Shown here: positions 54,911 through 64,000 of the stretch, piece by piece
How the letters are laid out: each line of letters begins with the position of its first letter
Numbering within the stretch: the first letter of the stretch is position 1
Origin: Xanthostigma xanthostigma
Taxonomy: Eukaryota; Arthropoda; Insecta; Raphidioptera; Raphidiidae
DNA: 64,000 nucleotides
Reading direction: 5' to 3'
Assembly (NCBI GenBank): GCA_963575645.1
Contig: OY754471.1
Span: 37,022,401-37,086,400, forward strand
Position numbers and translations under genes: made by a program
Notes under the pieces: model-generated
Databases searched by the model: none
Told to the model about the DNA's origin: nothing
Seen by the model: only the letters and a program-made list of their open reading frames with translations

Positions 54911-55624
54911 GACCAACCGACAACTGCTGTTTGTAACTTTCAATTACAATTTTAATAGTATTTATGAACTCGAATTGATTTAAAAATGGTTCTGTTTTAT
55001 AGATCAGAATCTCCTCTTTTCAAAAAGCTTCAATTTGAATGGATTTCGTGTGAAATTAACTTAGATATAACTTCTTATATGAACGAAAGTCAGCTCAGAT
55101 GCTCAAAGCGATAATAAAGCACATACCGCTAATTTAGCGGTATGTGCAATAATAATTTTGATAATACATTGAGCGCCATGAAAATTTTTATATTTGTTAT
55201 TTGTTGATAGTCAATTGTTTTCGACATCTAGCATATTTTGAATTATTTCGATTTGAGACCTCAATCAATGCCCTGCCAACAATAATCTGTTGCGTGCCAT
55301 AGGTTCCCATCCCTGCTTTAGAATATAAACCGCAGGATTTGTGTATTCTGTTAAAGCCGAATGAGTGAGTTAAATTTTTATTTGAACCTTAAACCGCCCC
55401 TGGCTATTACAGCCTAGCATTTAAAACAATATACATAAAACAGTTCCGGACGATAATAATTGATAATATCAAGGATGGGCATGGATAGATATAATATGAT
55501 GATACGTTGCTGTTTTATTGTTATAGGTACAGTTCATACTACAATCAAAATAGTATTTGAAAACGATTTTATTTCGGTAACCTCTTTAACAGCTTAATAA
55601 TATTTACACTTTATCATTATTAAT
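54911..55624. other. Unassigned DNA with one small hairpin
   Basis: GCACATACCGCTAA and its inverse flank a single T at 55119-55147, a 29-nt nearly perfect palindrome. Otherwise nothing. Confidence 0.45.
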
Positions 55625-56431
55625 AAGGTCGCTGCACACGAGACTATTTTTCAAGGTATTTCTTACTAATTTCCTTATGGCTCAATGACTCGTAAAATGC
55701 TCTAGACAGTTGTACTATGTAGCATTGTGGCCGCAAGCTGCGGCACTATCGGGGGAATAGACAACTGAAGCCTCCCACGCACGGTATAAAAGATAATATT
55801 TTTAATCATTACCTATCGATTGAAAATTTGTCAAACGATAATTATTAATGATCTTTTATAAAAAAAAAAAAAACGTCAGCTGGCTGTACCTTGGTGGATG
55901 TTACGTCAGCTGATCATACGAACTTGACGAAATGAAATATGAATTCAGTCATTCCCTTTCACATAAAACTTTGTCAAAAGATAGTTTATATAATATTTAA
56001 AATAAATAAAATCGTCAGCTTTTCTGTATCAGCTGACAATCTTTCCCCCAATAAACAACCAGCTGACGATTTTATTTATTTTAAATATTATAAAAAACTA
56101 TCTTTTGACAAAGTTTCATGTGAAAGGAAATGACTGAATTGGAATTCATATTTCATTTCGCCAAGTTCGTATGATCAGCTGACGTAACATCCAACATCGT
56201 ACAGACAGCTGACGTTTTTTTTTTTATAAAAGATCATTAAAAACTATCGTTTGACAAATTTTCAATCGATAGGTAATGATAAAAAATAATATCGTTTTTA
56301 CCGTGCGTGGGAGGCTTCAGTTGTCTATCCCACCGATACTGGCGCAGCTGACGGCCACGATGCTATGTGGTACTACTGTCTAGACTCTAGAGCATTTACG
56401 AGTCATTCAGCCGTAAGGAAATGGACGACCT
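55625..56431. mobile_element. Large foldback element with GTCAGCTGAC repeats, 807 bp
   Basis: Arms of about 350 bp are inverted around 56030-56050: GTCATTCAGCCGTAAGGAAA, CTCTAGAGCATTTACGAG, TCGATAGGTAATGAT and GATCATACGAACTTG appear in both. GTCAGCTGAC or CAGCTGACG words recur six or more times. The left tip AAGGTCGCTGCACACGAG resembles the TIR at 47449; the right tip is AGGTCGTCC in inverse. Confidence 0.85.
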
Positions 56432-56452
56432 AAATATGTCGCTGGCTCTAGG

Positions 56453-56582
56453 CTATAAGACACTACGGGTAGGTTGAAGTGTGAGAGAGAGCGTAAATGG
56501 GCTGAGTTAAAGGGTGCTGCGGACTGCGGCACGATATACGCCAATATACTTCAACCTACCCACCCGCACTCACGTATAGTAG
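56453..56582. mobile_element. MITE copy related to 58277-58417
   Basis: TAGGTTGAAGTGTGAGAGAG, GCACGATATACG and GCACTCACGTATAGTA correspond, inverted, to the sister copy. The left end is decayed. Confidence 0.6.
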
Positions 56583-56650
56583 ACTGTAGTAATGTATACT
56601 TTCTGAATTGAGGAAGTTATTATACATAAAGACATCAGTATTTAGTGGTA

Positions 56651-56822
56651 AAAAAAAAATAGAGAATAGTTACTTCTTACCACAACAAGTTTCGAGAGCT
56701 ATGCTCTCATCTTCAGCAATACACTAGTTTAATGTATTGCTGAAGATGAGAGCATAGCTCTCGAAATGTACATCCACTAATAAACTTGTTGTGGTAAGAA
56801 GTAACTATTCTCTATTTTTTAT
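56651..56822. repeat. Palindrome carrying two hammerhead-like cores
   Basis: AGAGAATAGTTACTTCTTAC, CACAACAAG and the CTGAAGATGAGAGCATAGCT block are present in both orientations around CACTAGTTTAATG. Cores: minus 56690-56716, plus 56740-56770, each CTGAAGA, GAGAG-CATAG-CTCTC, GAAA. A head-to-head duplication of a Penelope-like terminus is a plausible origin. Confidence 0.7.
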
Positions 56823-57099
56823 TAGATTCAAACCACAGTGCTCCTAATATTTTTGTTAGTATTTAGTGGTGTAAAGCAAAATACATGAACATATCAAAAA
56901 ATAATTTTAATTATTAAAAAATTATAGAGTAAATATCAACGGAGGGAGAGGGGAGGTCCCAACTCATACGTACTACCGAATCTCACCAAGAGGAAAGGAA
57001 TACAGATTCTCACCGATTTGCATGATTTCATCTTACACGGCAAATTGGCGAACAAATAATTTATTTAAATAATAAAGCATTTAAAGTCCGTTTCCATCT
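56823..57099. other. Unassigned DNA
   Basis: No feature. Confidence 0.35.
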
Positions 57100-57397
57100 A
57101 TCACACTTCCCGTTATTTTCTACATTTTTAAACTTTTACTTAATTAATAGCAATGGGCGAATGAAGGAATTTTTAAGAAATTAGGATAATGGAGGCAAAT
57201 TTTGAGCAGAGGAGTTTGACAGCTAATCGACCATGGCCTTGAATCAGGAACCATCTCGATATTTATCTTGGAAAATTTCAACAAGATCGCCGGTACAGGA
57301 AATACCGTTTCTCGTTGAAAAAGTCCCAGCCACATCTGCCCCCGCCGGGATTCGAACCTAGTACCTCCCGAATGCGAGTCTAGTGCTCTCACCACCA
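57100..57397 (-). mobile_element. tRNA-derived SINE
   Basis: Minus strand starts with a tRNA-like head (57397-57337): GGTGGTGAGAGCACTAGACT (A box) and AGGTTCGAATCCCGGCGGGG (B box). The body follows with ATTTCCTGTACCGGCGATCT and GATAAATATCGAGATGG, ending near AAAATAACGGGAAGTGTGAT. Headless copies at 42640-42870 and 44946-45060 confirm a dispersed family. It has no coding capacity; mobilisation would need a LINE partner. Confidence 0.75.
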
Positions 57398-57814
57398 TTC
57401 TTAAAATATAATGATATTAGGTATGAAAACTAACAATAACCAGTAACAAATTTACATAACGCATGGAGTTCCGGTGCTGCACGTATAAATTAAAAAAAAA
57501 ACAAATTTAATAATTGCACGTACAAAAATACGCCATAAATAATATGCTGCTGTAGTTCTGTAAAGTAAATTACTTTGGTGTAATGCTTTACTATAACTAC
57601 TGCGTGTGTCAATTTTCAATTATTAAATTTTAGAGTTTAATAAAATAAAGTTTTATTAATATCTTTTGTGTGGGGATGTACATCAGAACTTTTATAGCTT
57701 ACACTAAAAATAATATAGTTCTAAGCGTCTTTCAGACATGGCGTACCTATATCTGTCATTCATTCACTCTGAATATAATATCACCATGGCATTGTCACCG
57801 ATTACAGGTATAGT
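57398..57814. other. Unassigned AT-rich DNA
   Basis: No feature. Confidence 0.35.
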
Positions 57815-58045
57815 CCAAGAGCTATCAAACATTTTTGGGTAGGTATTTGAGGTAACGTGAAAATTTGTGTAACACTTTTTTTGTAATGTCTGAACACAAA
57901 ATCGAAGACCTGGCTGAACGGTAGTAGAGCCTAGCCATACTAAATTTAGTATTTATCTAAATAAAAAATAAATAAGCCAGATCATTTTGTCGGGTTTAAA
58001 TGTCTGCCAGGCCGCGGTTACAAAAGTGTTGTAGCAAGTTTTGTT

Positions 58046-58268
58046 ACATTAACTCTCTCTCTCTTTTTTTGTAATATTGTCAAAATTAGTTTTCCTTAGC
58101 TACGCTGGAAAAATGACTGTTGTTAATTTTTTGGAAAAATTTAATTGATTAATTTCTTCTTTAGAGAAGACATTTTAATTTTTCCAAACAACAACATTCA
58201 TTTTTCCAGCGTAGCTAAGGAAAACTATTTTTGACAATATTACAAAAAAGGAGAGAGAGAGTTAATGT
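58046..58268. repeat. 223-bp palindrome (inner layer)
   Basis: ACATTAACTCTCTCTCTC, TTGTAATATTGTCAAAA and TTTCCTTAGCTACGCTGGAA are inverted around TTAATTGATTAATTTC. Arms about 95 bp, with few differences. Confidence 0.85.
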
Positions 58269-58276
58269 ATAGTGTC

Positions 58277-58417
58277 TATTATACGTGAGTGCGAGTAAGA
58301 CGCTACGGAGAGGTTCAAGTGTGAGATAGAACGTATATCGCACCGCAGCACACTTAACTCAGTTGTTGTCTTACACTTCAACCAACCCTTAGCCTCTTAT
58401 TGCACTTACGTATAATA
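58277..58417. mobile_element. MITE, 141 bp
   Basis: TIRs TATTATACGTGAGTGC / GCACTTACGTATAATA (one mismatch); internal AGGTTCAAGTGTGAGATAGA and ACACTTCAACC. It lies directly beside the inner palindrome. Sister copy at 56453-56582. Confidence 0.8.
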
Positions 58418-58700
58418 TTCCCAGTTTTGAAACCGCTTAGTTGATATTTTGATAGGGCTTATTTATTTTTTATTTTATTAAATACTAAACTATAAGGTAA
58501 GTATTTAAATTTCAAAATGCCTCAAGAACTTTTTTTGCAAATCAAATTTCGCAAAGGTAAAAATATCCACGGCTTGGCTAGGCCCCACTATCTTTCAGCC
58601 ACGTTTTCTTTTTTGTGTTCAGAGTGTTACATACACAAATTTTCACGCTGCCTCAATTTCCTACCCACAAATGTTTGATAGCTCGCATACAAGTAGGTAT

Positions 58701-59236
58701 GGGCTTTCGTGATTTGTGTTGGTAACAATTTTTTTAAGACGGAGATTGTAGATTATAAACTTTCGAGAACTTAACTCATTAGCGTCTGTAAAATAAAACA
58801 GCATCAAAACGAAGCTTGTACCATTGCACAAACACAGAAATTCGTTTTCCGTAAAATTCCTGCTTTAGCAATAGTAAAATGTCGTGTAAAATCCACTTTT
58901 TTGCCGTCTTGGTTTAAATAAAAAAAAACGGCTGGACCAATTTTGATAAAATTTGTTTCGAATCAAATCACGTCCCGATTGACACCATAACAAAGTCGAT
59001 ATAATTTTTAATTCGCGAGATATTGTGTAAAATCTACTTTTTTTGAAGTATTTTTGTTAAAAAAAAAAAACAAAAACAATTGGGATGATTTTGAAAACAT
59101 TTCGTTCAGATCATACTTCCGTTAATACGTGTCGACTGGCACCTTAACTTAGTCGATATCTTCTTTTATTCTCGAAATATCGTCTTCGAAAGATATGACC
59201 ACGTACGTACGTACGTACGTTCCGTACATACACACA
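58701..59236. other. Unassigned DNA with an (ACGT)n tract
   Basis: CGTACGTACGTACGTACG at about 59203-59220 lies just before the LINE remnant. Confidence 0.45.
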
Positions 59237-60130
59237 CATCCGGATTACCGGGACATACTCGGAGAGATCAACTGGTATACAGATGGATCCAGAACCGAGC
59301 AAGGAACTGGAGCCGGTATATATAGTGTAATGAGGAATCCTAAACTCAGCATTCCACTTGGACGATACTACAGTCTTTCAGGCAGAAGTATATATGCTAT
59401 ATGAAAACAATAGGAGGAAATACAAAAATAAACGGATCAGGCGTCACTCAGGCGCATCTCAAGGGTGACATCAAAGCAGGTTTGGAAATGATTGGGAAGA
59501 ACTTAGAGTTCGGGCAGAACACAACAAAGTAACTTTATTGTGGGCACTCTGGAATCGAAGGCAACGAAGAAGCTGATGAGCTGGCAAGGAAAGGATCGTC
59601 AACTCCATACATTCCCAGAACCTGCCCTGGGAGTGTCCAAAAGCACAGTACGGGGTCAAATAAGCGAATGGACCAAAAATCAGCACAAGACATACTGGAA
59701 TCAAATTTCCGGGCAGCAAAATGGCAAGACTTTTATTAAAAGGCCCTCCCGAAAGATGAATGAAGAACTACTACAACTCACTAGTAACAATCTTTGTCTC
59801 GTGGTAGGCCTCCTGACAGGAAATTGTGCTCTGAAAGGACATCTCCAAAGAATCGGACTGTTTAACGGGAACTTAAAGTGCAGACAGTGCAATAAGGAGA
59901 CGGAAACAGCGTATCATATTCTGTGTGAATGCGAGACTTTGGATCGTAGAAGACAGATAATTAATCAATGGACAATGTTGAATGAATCGAGAAAACTATA
60001 TCAATCACCCAGTCCACAGACTACACAAGCTAGTGCAAGGAACGAGGATACTGGGCCGAGTGGTATAAGGAGCACAATAAGCCCAAGAGGCTACGGTGTT
60101 CCCGGTGACAAGCCGACTCTCGTTAAATTA
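59237..60130 (+). pseudogene. 5'-truncated LINE: RNase H and C-terminal zinc motif
   Basis: Conceptual blocks in order are INWYTDGSRTEQGTGAGIYS (RNase H first motif, with the catalytic D), GHSGIEGNEEADELARKGSS (late RNase H motif with E and D), GVSKSTVRGQISEWTKNQHK, LVVGLLTGNCALKGHLQRIG and CRQCNKETETAYHILCECET (C-x2-C-H-C motif). This is the C-terminus of the second ORF of the R1/I/jockey group LINEs that carry RNase H. The blocks lie in different frames: a stop near 59402, another near 59530 and a shift near 59615-59630 break it. The reverse transcriptase domain is absent. The 257-codon frame from 59540 is thus a shifted start followed by genuine LINE sequence up to about 60000. Confidence 0.88.
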
Positions 60131-60470
60131 AAAAAAAAAACACACACACGCATACAAAGAAATATTTATTTGAAGAGTTCAGACGTTAATGAAAGTTTTG
60201 ATTTTCAAAAATTGTTTAAAAATAATGTGGTGAGTTTGAAACACAAACATTTTGAATTCAATTTTCGGATCCATTACAATAAGTTCTCAATGTACTGGGA
60301 AGTTGATAAATGATTTTTGACGATTTTTAGTGCGGGTGTACCTATATTTTATAGTGCGCAACATGGAACACTCGCTACCTGCATATTTATAGTACGTGAA
60401 ATTCTATGCAGCAATAAACTGAAGAGCGTTGTAAGTGTCACTCCATAGTCGATGGGTGAGCACTGCATAT
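60131..60470. other. Unassigned DNA after the LINE
   Basis: An A-rich tail, CACACACACGC, then no feature. The left hAT target duplication is at 60463-60470. Confidence 0.4.
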
Positions 60471-61265
60471 TAGACGTGTGTCGATCGATCATTTCTTGCG
60501 ACCCGGGTCGATCGCGACCCACAGGTTAAGTGATCGTATCACAATGTTTCGATCGTTTGATCGATCAGCTTGTACCTATTAGACGTGTGTCGATCGAACA
60601 TTTCCTGCGACCTAGGTCGATCGCAACCTACAGGTTAGGGGATAGTATCACAATGATTCGATCGTTCGATCGGCTGTCTGAGTACCTATTTCATTTCTAT
60701 ACGAGTTACCATTGACCTGTTGATGTAATTTTCTGCGCTAGCTTGTTTGTACGAAAGAAAAACTTACCATTGAACAGAACAATGAGGCTTTTATTTAACT
60801 CGACTCAAATTACTTATATAAAATAGATAATGAGATACGATAAATTAACACCAAGTAGGTATTTTAAGATTAAATTAATGTTTATATCTATTTTATGACA
60901 CTATAGGTTATGATTAAGAAATAAAACTTGAGAATTTTTTTCGGGTTTTAAAGAACTTCTTTTTGCACTTATTGTCATTCCAGCTTTGGAAAAAAATCGT
61001 TCGCATGGTACAGATGTAGCATTCATTCAAGTGATTGTTGTATGTTATTATGACTCACGAGTCACGACTCTACCATAGAAATTCATCATTCAATCACTCG
61101 GTCACGCTCTGTCATCTATTCCCTGTGGCTCTTTGGTTGCTATTGAGCTGACGATCGACTCGAGACCGAACGATTGGATCTTGTGAGATTCAGTGATTCA
61201 ATCACTCAGTCACGGGTGGTGATCGAATCAAAACGATTCGATCAATCGCGATCGACACACGTCTA
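60471..61265. mobile_element. Non-autonomous hAT element with a duplicated left end, 795 bp
   Basis: Ends TAGACGTGTGTCGATCGATC and the inverse GATCGACACACGTCTA; perfect 8-bp target duplication CTGCATAT (60463-60470 and 61266-61273). The first 109 bp are tandemly repeated, so a second copy of the left terminus starts at 60580. GATCGA, TCGATCG and GACCCGGGTC words crowd both ends. Confidence 0.93.
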
Positions 61266-61273
61266 CTGCATAT

Positions 61274-61445
61274 ACTAGTACCTAATTTGAGAACACGCGA
61301 TGTGGAAGTGGGAGAGAGATTTGTGAAATTCGTGATTCGTGAATGTGACGAGCCATCATTTTAAAAGCTACACTTGTACAATTGTGCATATACCGTGTGA
61401 TTTATAAATATTAAAGTTTCGATCAAGTCGATTGACAAATATTCA
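61274..61445. other. Unassigned spacer
   Basis: No feature. Confidence 0.3.
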
Positions 61446-62250
61446 ATTGAACTGCGCCTATCACATTTTCGATATTGATATCCATACCAAGATTATAAAT
61501 GCGAAATTAACGTCTGTCTGTCTGTATGTTACGCTTTCACGGTCAAACCGCTGAGCCGATTATGATGAAATTTAATATGGAAATAGTTTAAACTTTGGGG
61601 AAGGACATAGGCTACTTTTTTTCAAAATTCAACTCCTATGGGGATGAATTGGGGATTGTAATACTGTATGAAGTTATGTTTTCACAACGAGACTGGTGGG
61701 ATGATTGTGATGAAATTCAATATGGAGATAGTTTAAACTCTGGGGAAGGACATAGGCTACTTTTTTTTCAAAATTCAACTCCTATGGGGATGAAGTGGGG
61801 ATTGTAATACTGTATGAAGTTATGTTTTCCCGCGAGACTGTTGGGATGATTGTGATGAAATTCAATATGGAGATTGTTTAAACTCTGGGGAAGGACAAAA
61901 ACATTTTTTTTTTCAAAAATTAACCCTTAATGGGGCTAAATGCCTTCTCATAAATTAAGGTTAAAAGTGGATGTTCTGGTACTTTTAATGTGAAATCTTG
62001 ATGTACCCAAATTGTGCAATGGTAAGCGTTTACAAGTTTATCATCTGGGTCGAAAAATTCTTAGGAGTATTATAATTGGTGACAAATCTAAAAGACACAG
62101 TGTGTTAACGCCACGAATACCAATTATACCAACGGATTTGCCTTTTCAATTTAAAAGATTACAATTTCCATTAAAAACTTGTTTCGGAATAACTGTATGC
62201 AAAGCCCAGGGGCAAACACTTAAGGAGGTTGAGGCGTTACAGTCCCAACC
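61446..62250 (+). mobile_element. Helitron fragment related to 15405-16272
   Basis: Shares CAATTGAACTGCGCCTATCA, the GATATCCATACCAAGATTAT internal start, GTCTGTCTGTCTGTATGTTA, the GGGGAAGGACATAGG repeats (here three of about 130 bp) and the helicase segment. It ends abruptly in coding sequence at about 62235; no CTAG terminus. Confidence 0.75.
61994..62234 (+). pseudogene. Helitron helicase C-terminal fragment (Pif1-like)
   Basis: One open frame reads NLDVPKLCNGKRLQVYHLGR, then RIPIIPTDLPFQFKRLQFPL and FGITVCKAQGQTLKEVE, a clear match to the Helitron helicase end. A TGA stands just before it at 61991-61993. After EVE the reading runs into unrelated sequence, so the final VALSR motif is lost. 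Better preserved than the copy at 15854. Confidence 0.88.
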
Positions 62251-64000
62251 AAAAGTAAGTCGAATTAAAAATCTGAACTTTTCCAAAATAAATTATTACA
62301 AAAGGTTCTAAGTCGATAATACCAATAATTATTGTCATAAAGGCATAAGTAAATCATTTTTTTAATGGACTAATTTTTAATTTTTTTGTAGCTGTATTGC
62401 GCCTGTACTGTAACAAATCCTCGTTGAATTATTTCCGAGATTTTAGTCTAGAACTGAAAAATCATAGAATTGTATAAAAACATAATAGTTTTGATTTTTG
62501 TTTGGACAAAGACAAGGAAATGGTCTGTAATTTCCAGTAAAAATAAGAACAGCCAACAATGATGAGATTAAAGTAAACCGGAAAATGAATATTAATTTGA
62601 TACAAAGCTTGCCATTAGAGAAATTCCTAAGCGCTCAACAAAAAGACGGACTTTGCAGAGACTGTAATGTACATAATTATGTATGCATGCATATAACATA
62701 CGTACATATATGTTACATATATAGATTGCTAACGGGTGGCAAAAAGTAAAGAAGTGTCGTATTTTTTTTTAATTTCAAACCATTGTGTAATTTACTGTAA
62801 TTCGTCTTAGTACTCCAGACAGTTCGACCTAGATTAAAACCGGACAAAAGATTCAGGAGCGGATCTAGATAGTGTCTAATAGGGCTTAAGCCCTGAACCC
62901 CCAAGTGTCAACGGCCCACCAAAATTAATTTATCAACATAGAATTTTTATATGTTTGGATGAATTTTAATTTTTTTTTTGGTAAATTTTGACTATGTTTC
63001 GGGTAAATTGTGGAAGAAGTACCGCACTTGTCGACACATTTACCTGTGAGTAGCCTAGAAAGACACTTCTCCCGCTACCACATCGCCTTTGATAATGTCT
63101 ACCGGAGTTGTAGACGAAACGTCCGGTAGAAATACCAATAGACCACGGCATACAAGCCCGGAAACCAAGATTTGGATCAACACCGGCCGTGAAAGCCTTC
63201 ACACTTGAACATAGTAGCTTTTCTTAATGCAAAGAATTTAGTGTAGGAAGGGCAGTTGTGAGGTCTTGCCTAGGGCTCCCAAAAAGCTAGTGACGGCCCT
63301 GCCTAACACATCTAATATTAACTAATTAACTAACGAACAATGATATTTTTTGATCCCCCAGTATTATTCGTATACAGTAGGTATGTATATAGTAGAGTAG
63401 ATATGAAACTGTGTAATGTGTGGTAATTATCTTCCATATACTCGTGAAACTAAAAGAGAGTAATTACAGAACTCTAACATTTGTAATGAAAAAATACCTA
63501 TTTTGTTACAGTGTTGCTATTTCCGCACTACGTGTCACATATACTTTTAACACACAAACATTAAAAATTTGTAATAAAAGTGTTAGAATAAGACCAACAC
63601 TATTTAATATCGTCTGAAATAATAATATTAAAAAATCTGGTAAGCGCGTTTTGGACACAGGATTCTGTAGATTCGTATGACGTATTTATGAGCTATTTAA
63701 CGGCCACAATCGTTGTTTGACAAATATGACAACTTAAAGGTGGCACTTCACATGGCTATTTGTGTTCGCTATTGGGTGTTTGTTGTATTTGGCAAAATAT
63801 ATGACGTTCAAGACAAACATGCAAATAGAGGCAAATACGACCATACAAACATTTGGCAGCAGAACGCAAGATTCAAAATTCCAGGAATTTTAGCACTATT
63901 TCATTGTCCCAATTCATTTTCAATAGTAACTGTTCCAGTTCTCGCTCACAGCACAGACACAAAAATACTGCACGTCCGTACAGGTTCACGGCGCGTGCGC
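62251..64000. other. Unassigned AT-rich DNA to the window end
   Basis: No supported gene. A GTCTAC/GTAGAC stem followed by GAAACGTC at 63097-63123 resembles a decayed hammerhead. A GGCACTTCACATGG phrase at about 63742 resembles one end of a CTTCACAC-type TIR element whose other end would lie outside the window. Confidence 0.4.

Larger units (their letters stand above)
57815..58700. mobile_element. Nested palindromic element (outer layer)
   Basis: GAGCTATCAAACATTTTTGG, ATTTGAGG, GTGAAAATTTGTGTAAC and TCTGAACACAAAA at 57818-57905 recur inverted at about 58605-58688. Between them lie a 223-bp palindrome and a 141-bp MITE. Confidence 0.7.

Noticed and set aside
54749-54943. Frame with VRMYG-like repeats
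   Set aside because: Produced by the ACGTACAT microsatellite.
62857-63290. hAT-like pair CAGGAGCGGATCTAG and CTAGTGACGGCCCTG
   Set aside because: Ends match poorly and flanks AAAAGATT / CCTAACAC share no duplication.

Overview
The window looks like an AT-rich, transposon-saturated stretch of an insect (at least arthropod) nuclear genome. Evidence: Helitron termini of types common in insects, hAT elements with 8-bp target duplications, tRNA-derived modules, a broken RNase H-bearing LINE, a Ty3/gypsy-type solo LTR and many terminal-inverted-repeat (TIR) and foldback elements. I cannot name the species. There are no operons, CRISPR arrays, rRNA genes or intact host genes. The longest open frames are LINE or Helitron debris, or chance.

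Layout. 0-2 kb: a possible host-gene start, with an RFX X-box about 155 bp upstream of an ATG and an 84-nt exon ending at a good splice donor, then a Helitron end. 2-9.2 kb: a mosaic of two dispersed families (called X and Y here), a minus-strand Helitron, two MITE-like elements and a TIR element that engulfs a Y copy with a 17-bp minisatellite. 9.2-11 kb: two weak exon-like frames and two hAT elements with clear target duplications. 12-17.1 kb: three Helitrons; two carry tRNA-Lys-like genes and one a Pif1-type helicase remnant. 17.8-24 kb: four more TIR/hAT elements, a 71-bp minisatellite in a Helitron fragment, an LTR fragment and a BEL/Pao-like gag fossil. 24.5-29 kb: an old 2.2-kb TIR element with nested insertions, a LINE C-terminus and 124-bp repeats centred on GCGCATGCGC. 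30-36 kb: tRNA-like inverted pair, interleaved TIR arms, a Y copy flanked by 52-bp repeats and a 187-bp duplication. 38-41 kb: near-perfect palindromes and tandem repeats. 45.5-48 kb: a five-element nest. 48.7-53.8 kb: foldback element, 77-bp palindrome, Helitron cluster, solo LTR with heat-shock-type motifs, hAT element. 54-58.7 kb: tRNA-like sequence, SINE and nested palindromes. 59-62.3 kb: LINE remnant, a hAT element with a duplicated left end and a second Helitron helicase fragment.

The observation I rate highest is a set of hammerhead-ribozyme-like motifs (CTGAAGA, hairpin, GAAAC) at 6.5, 21.6, 30.7, 54.1 and 56.7 kb. Three have stem I sequences that differ from each other yet are each self-complementary, as expected for ribozymes of Penelope-like retroelements. 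A second theme is tRNA-like sequences carried inside other mobile DNA. Letter names X, Y, Z, V, W, A and B are local labels for repeats recognised only by comparison within this window.
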